Position numbers and translations under genes: made by a program. Source: Alphaproteobacteria bacterium UBA6062 (lineage in GTDB: Bacteria; Pseudomonadota; Alphaproteobacteria; Sneathiellales; Sneathiellaceae). From it: a stretch of 35,227 nucleotides of DNA. Within the stretch, counting starts at the first letter, position 1. Each line of letters opens with the position of its first letter. The stretch lies in contig DIYE01000315.1 of assembly GCA_002428885.1 (NCBI GenBank), forward strand, positions 18,517 through 53,743, in the 5' to 3' direction. Under the pieces are notes generated by a model. The model did not search any database, had not been told where the DNA came from, and worked only from the letters and a program-made list of their open reading frames with translations. Of the stretch, positions 32,056 to 35,227 are shown piece after piece.

Positions 32056-33027
32056 ATGAACGATTTAACTAAAATTCGGATACCGCGGGCGATTAACTGG
32101 AACAGGTTGGAAGATGACAAGGATCTTGAAGTCTGGAATCGCTTAACAGTAAATTTCTGGTTGCCGGAAAAAGTACCGCTTTCCAATGATATTCCAAGTT
32201 GGAATACGCTAACGGATGAGGAGCAACTGCTGACGATCCGTGTCTTTACCGGTCTTACATTGCTGGATACAATTCAGAATACGGTTGGCGCACCTTCGCT
32301 GATGCCTGATGCGATCACCCCCCATGAAGAGGCGGTGCTCACCAATATATCCTTTATGGAGGCGGTACACGCACGCAGCTATTCGTCTATATTTTCCACG
32401 CTGTGTGCGACGAAGGATATCGATGAGGCTTTCCGATGGTCGGAGGAAAACCCGCATCTACAGGCCAAGGCTGAAGCAATTCTCAGGACCTATGCGCCAG
32501 GGAATGACCCTTTGAAGCGTAAAATCGCCAGTGTGTTTCTGGAAAGTTTCTTGTTCTATTCTGGATTTTATCTGCCGATGTTCTGGTCCAGTCGTGCAAA
32601 ATTGACAAACACGGCTGACCTTATCCGGCTGATTATCCGCGATGAAGCTGTTCATGGCTATTATATTGGCTACAAATTCCAGCGTGGATATGAAAAGCTG
32701 CCCGAAGAAGAGCAGCTTGCATTGAAGGATTATGCCTTTTCCTTACTGTTTGAGTTATATGAGATCGAAAGCCAGTATACGGAAGAGTTATATGATAGCA
32801 TCGGCCTGACGGAGGATGTTAAGATCTTTCTGCATTACAATGCCAACAAGGCCTTGCAAAATCTGGGTTTTGAAGCTCTGTTCCCACCTGAAGTCTCCGA
32901 GGTGAATCCTGCAATTCTGGCGGCGTTAAGCCCGGATAGCGAAAATCATGATTTCTTCTCTGGTTCCGGCTCCTCATACGTCATTGGTAAAGCTGTTGCG
33001 ACAGAAGATGAGGACTGGGATTTCTAA
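32056..33027 (+). CDS. nrdF: Class Ib ribonucleotide reductase small subunit
   Basis: The 323-residue protein keeps all metal ligands and the radical tyrosine of NrdF: Asp71, Glu102, His105, Tyr109 (MEAVHARSY), Glu163, Glu197 and His200 (RDEAVHGYY). It houses the dimanganese or diiron tyrosyl radical. The C-terminus (EDEDWDF) fits the peptide that docks on NrdE. It follows nrdE after 12 bases with a GGAGAG ribosome site. It converges with the BASS transporter gene, leaving 13 bases between stops and no visible terminator. Confidence 0.97.
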   Translation: MNDLTKIRIPRAINWNRLEDDKDLEVWNRLTVNFWLPEKVPLSNDIPSWNTLTDEEQLLTIRVFTGLTLLDTIQNTVGAPSLMPDAITPHEEAVLTNISFMEAVHARSYSSIFSTLCATKDIDEAFRWSEENPHLQAKAEAILRTYAPGNDPLKRKIASVFLESFLFYSGFYLPMFWSSRAKLTNTADLIRLIIRDEAVHGYYIGYKFQRGYEKLPEEEQLALKDYAFSLLFELYEIESQYTEELYDSIGLTEDVKIFLHYNANKALQNLGFEALFPPEVSEVNPAILAALSPDSENHDFFSGSGSSYVIGKAVATEDEDWDF

Positions 33028-33040
33028 GACAGGCTGCCCT

Positions 33041-34030
33041 TTAACTCGGGGAGTGACCCTGGGAGGTATCGGACCTTTGCTTGCCCAGAACAGCGCGATA
33101 GAGAGGTGCTGCAACCAGGGGGGTGAGATAAATCGGTAATTGGGCAAGCGCCATAAAAAGAAGTAGGGAAGACAGGGTTTCCGCCGGTAGAGCCGCCATA
33201 AACAGGGCGGCATTCCTGTTGCCTGCCATCAATGCAATCGCTCCTTTCTCCGGTGAGGCAACATACCCCCGCCCAAACACGCCACTGGCCAGAATGAACA
33301 GGGTGAGAAGGATCAGATGTATGCCCCAGTTGGCAGACAGAGCCACCAGCAATGTCTGCCGAACTTTTGGTCCGTCCGTCATGCCTGTCAAACCGATACC
33401 GTTCATAATCACAATGGCAAAAACCAGCATGATCAGCGCAGATATGCCGTCCATCAGATCATGATGACGCCGCAGCCTGTCATTGCCGATAAACTTGCGG
33501 ACCACGATCGCCGTCAGGATCGCAGCGCCGATTGTGGCAACAAGCCTACCCAGCAGAGACAGCGCATCGAGGTCCAGTGGCAGATCCAGAATATTGAGGA
33601 TGATCAGGGGGACCGTAAACGGGACCATCAGGGTGCCGAGTACCATGATGTTGAGGACCAGCGCATCGTCGAGTTTTAAAAGAGCCGCCATGCTAGGCGC
33701 TGATGCAAGGGGCGGGGCGCAGGCTACCAGGACGACGGCAAGATGCAACACGGGATCGAGGCCTAGAAGTGTTGCAATGGCATGCACTCCAAGAGGCATG
33801 GCAAGCATGAGCATCAGGAGCAGGCTGCCGATCTTTGCCGGTTTGCGTAAATGTGACAACACCCCAAGCAGATCCACCCGGATCATGGCGGTTGCCAGTA
33901 ACAGAACTACGAGAACCTGCAAAGCCGGACCGACATACTCTCCGAGCCCCGGTAATATGAGACCCAGCATAACGCCGAGAGCCAGAACAAGACGGGCATG
34001 GCGGCCTGCGAATTTAAGGAAGGAAATCAT
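33041..34030 (-). CDS. Bile acid:sodium symporter (BASS) family membrane protein
   Basis: The 329-residue protein is hydrophobic along its length, with about nine or ten expected membrane helices. Landmarks of the BASS superfamily are the CAPPLASAPSMAAL segment (unwound-helix crossover, near 105-120), the second half with KGAIALMAGNRNAALFMAAL, and GVMLGLILPGLGEYVGP at the N-terminus. These transporters use a sodium gradient for organic anions. The substrate is unknown. It lies downstream of the TRAP permease gene on the same strand, 54 bases away, so joint transcription is possible. Confidence 0.78.
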   Translation of the reverse strand: MISFLKFAGRHARLVLALGVMLGLILPGLGEYVGPALQVLVVLLLATAMIRVDLLGVLSHLRKPAKIGSLLLMLMLAMPLGVHAIATLLGLDPVLHLAVVLVACAPPLASAPSMAALLKLDDALVLNIMVLGTLMVPFTVPLIILNILDLPLDLDALSLLGRLVATIGAAILTAIVVRKFIGNDRLRRHHDLMDGISALIMLVFAIVIMNGIGLTGMTDGPKVRQTLLVALSANWGIHLILLTLFILASGVFGRGYVASPEKGAIALMAGNRNAALFMAALPAETLSSLLLFMALAQLPIYLTPLVAAPLYRAVLGKQRSDTSQGHSPS

Positions 34031-34040
34031 GAAGGCACCG

Positions 34041-34068
34041 GAAGACCTGCCCCGGAGGGCAGGCCTTC
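34041..34068 (-). other. Hairpin between TRAP permease and BASS genes
   Basis: GAAGACCTGCC (34041-34051) and GGCAGGCCTTC (34058-34068) pair over 11 positions with one A-C mismatch and a 6-base loop. No U-run follows on the reverse strand. It may be an attenuator or processing site between the two same-strand genes. Confidence 0.4.
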
Positions 34069-34084
34069 ATGATTATACGGATCG

Positions 34085-35227
34085 CTAGGGTGAGGCAATT
34101 TGTTTCATATTTTCCGGCAGGTATGTCACCAGTTCCGGGAAGAAAATAAGAATGAACACCATCACGACCATGATCAGGAACATGGGCAGGGCCGTTTTGG
34201 CGATATAGCCCATCCCGTGGTGGGTCATGCCCTGCATCACAAACAGGTTGAAGCCGATCGGCGGGGTAATCTGGGCCATTTCAACAACAACCACGATGAA
34301 AATACCGAACCAGATGATATCAATGCCGGCCTGCCGGATCATCGGCTCAACGATTGCCATGGTCAGCACCACCGAGGAAATTCCGTCCAGGAAGCAACCG
34401 AGAATGATGTAAAACACCATCAGGGCCAGAAGCAGTACGAAAGGCGACAGTTCCAGTGTATCAATCCAGTGAGCGAGTGCCCGGGGGAGGCCGGTAAAGC
34501 CCATGGCCAGGGAAAGCGCTGCTGCGCCTGCCAGGATGAACATGATCATGGCGGAAGTCCGAGTGGCACCGATCAGGCTGTCCAGGAAAGTGGCGCTGTT
34601 AAGAGAACGCTGGAACAGGGCCAGCAAAAGAGAACCGATCACACCGAAAGCGGCGGCTTCTGTTGCTGTGGCGATGCCGAGATACATGGAGCCGATCACC
34701 ACGGAAATCAGGGCAATAACCGGTAGCAGGAAGCGGGACTCGCGGATCTTTGCTGAGAATGACATTTTCTCTGCGATATGCGGGACTTGATCCGGTTTGA
34801 CGAAGGACCACCAGGCGACATAACCCATAAAGAGAAGCGCTAGGGTGAGGCCGGGGAAGACACCGGCCAGGAACAGTTTGGAAATGGATTCATTGACGGT
34901 TACGCCATAGACAATCAACGTCAGAGACGGCGGGATCATCAGTCCCAACGTTGCCGCGCCGGTCAGGGTGCCGATAATCATATGTTCCGGATATCCGCGT
35001 TTGCGAAGCTCCGGTATGGACATTTTACCAACGGTTGTCAGGGTTGCGGCGGAAGAGCCGGAAACCGCTGCGAAGATTGTACAGCCAACGATGTTAGTGT
35101 GGACCAGGCCACCCGGCAGTCTCGCCATCCAGGGAGCAAGACCACGGAACATATCTTCCGATAATCGCGTTCGATATAGGATTTCACCCATCCAGATAAA
35201 GAGGGGCAGAGCCGTGAGTGTCCAGCT
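34085..35227 (-). CDS. dctM: TRAP transporter large permease (DctM family), C-terminal part
   Basis: The frame is open to the window end, so the N-terminus is missing; 380 residues are visible, beginning SWTLTALPLFIWMGEILYRT. Family landmarks: GGLVHTNIVGCTIFAAVSGSS, TVGKMSIPELRKRGYPEHMI, GAATLGLMIPPSLTLIVYG, IATATEAAAFGV, LGCFLDGISSVVLTM, MAQITPPIGFNLFVMQGM and a long hydrophobic C-terminus. It forms the TRAP transport channel with a DctQ subunit and binding protein, which should be beyond the right edge. It would import a carboxylate using Na+. It is not obviously linked to the TRAP fragment at base 1. Confidence 0.92.
   Translation of the reverse strand, partial: SWTLTALPLFIWMGEILYRTRLSEDMFRGLAPWMARLPGGLVHTNIVGCTIFAAVSGSSAATLTTVGKMSIPELRKRGYPEHMIIGTLTGAATLGLMIPPSLTLIVYGVTVNESISKLFLAGVFPGLTLALLFMGYVAWWSFVKPDQVPHIAEKMSFSAKIRESRFLLPVIALISVVIGSMYLGIATATEAAAFGVIGSLLLALFQRSLNSATFLDSLIGATRTSAMIMFILAGAAALSLAMGFTGLPRALAHWIDTLELSPFVLLLALMVFYIILGCFLDGISSVVLTMAIVEPMIRQAGIDIIWFGIFIVVVVEMAQITPPIGFNLFVMQGMTHHGMGYIAKTALPMFLIMVVMVFILIFFPELVTYLPENMKQIASP

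Noticed and set aside
1..35227. CRISPR arrays, tRNA or rRNA genes, phage or transposase genes.
   Set aside because: No regularly spaced repeats, tRNA-like folds or conserved rRNA blocks were seen, and no ORF resembles a transposase or integrase.

Overview
The window looks like chromosomal DNA of a marine or soil alphaproteobacterium. It has moderate GC, TRAP transporters, TonB receptors with FecCD-type importers, and a class Ib ribonucleotide reductase behind a cobalamin riboswitch. This lineage call is an inference from gene content. No rRNA, tRNA, CRISPR array, phage genes or transposase were seen.

Left block (1-5806, + strand). It starts with the tail of a TRAP solute-binding protein and a strong terminator-like hairpin. 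A compact aromatic meta-cleavage operon follows: two VOC/extradiol-dioxygenase paralogues (the first lacks all metal ligands), a class II aldolase-fold protein without zinc histidines, a 2-hydroxymuconic-semialdehyde-type dehydrogenase, a fumarylacetoacetate-fold hydratase/decarboxylase and an HpaI-type aldolase. The order fits ring cleavage, decarboxylation, oxidation, hydration and aldol cleavage of a carboxylated catechol such as 2,3-dihydroxybenzoate.

Second block (6029-21066). Two ferric-siderophore uptake systems of different design lie side by side. The first is an AraC regulator, TonB receptor, periplasmic binding protein, two FecCD permeases and an ATPase, all on +. The second is a TonB receptor, two IrtA/IrtB (YbtP/YbtQ)-type fused ABC importers and a TetR regulator on -, divergent from a second AraC regulator. 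No siderophore synthesis genes are present, so these probably take up foreign siderophores. Their position beside a catechol-carboxylate degradation operon is the most suggestive feature of the window.

Third block (21405-28769). A FadR-type GntR regulator precedes a thiamine-diphosphate enzyme. A truncated haemoglobin/DUF1971 pair diverges from a monothiol glutaredoxin across a 27-bp dyad. A LysE exporter and an ABM monooxygenase follow. On the - strand are an Asp/Glu-racemase-like gene and a muconate-cycloisomerase-like gene, separated by a 263-bp element with 32-bp terminal inverted repeats that contains a complete 77-codon ORF. Matching operator-like sequences precede the thiamine-diphosphate gene and the racemase gene, suggesting one GntR regulon.

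Right block (28981-35227). Two NrdR-like boxes 31 bp apart, then a B12 riboswitch, then nrdHIEF. A BASS-family transporter and the C-terminal part of a TRAP large permease occupy the - strand to the window end.
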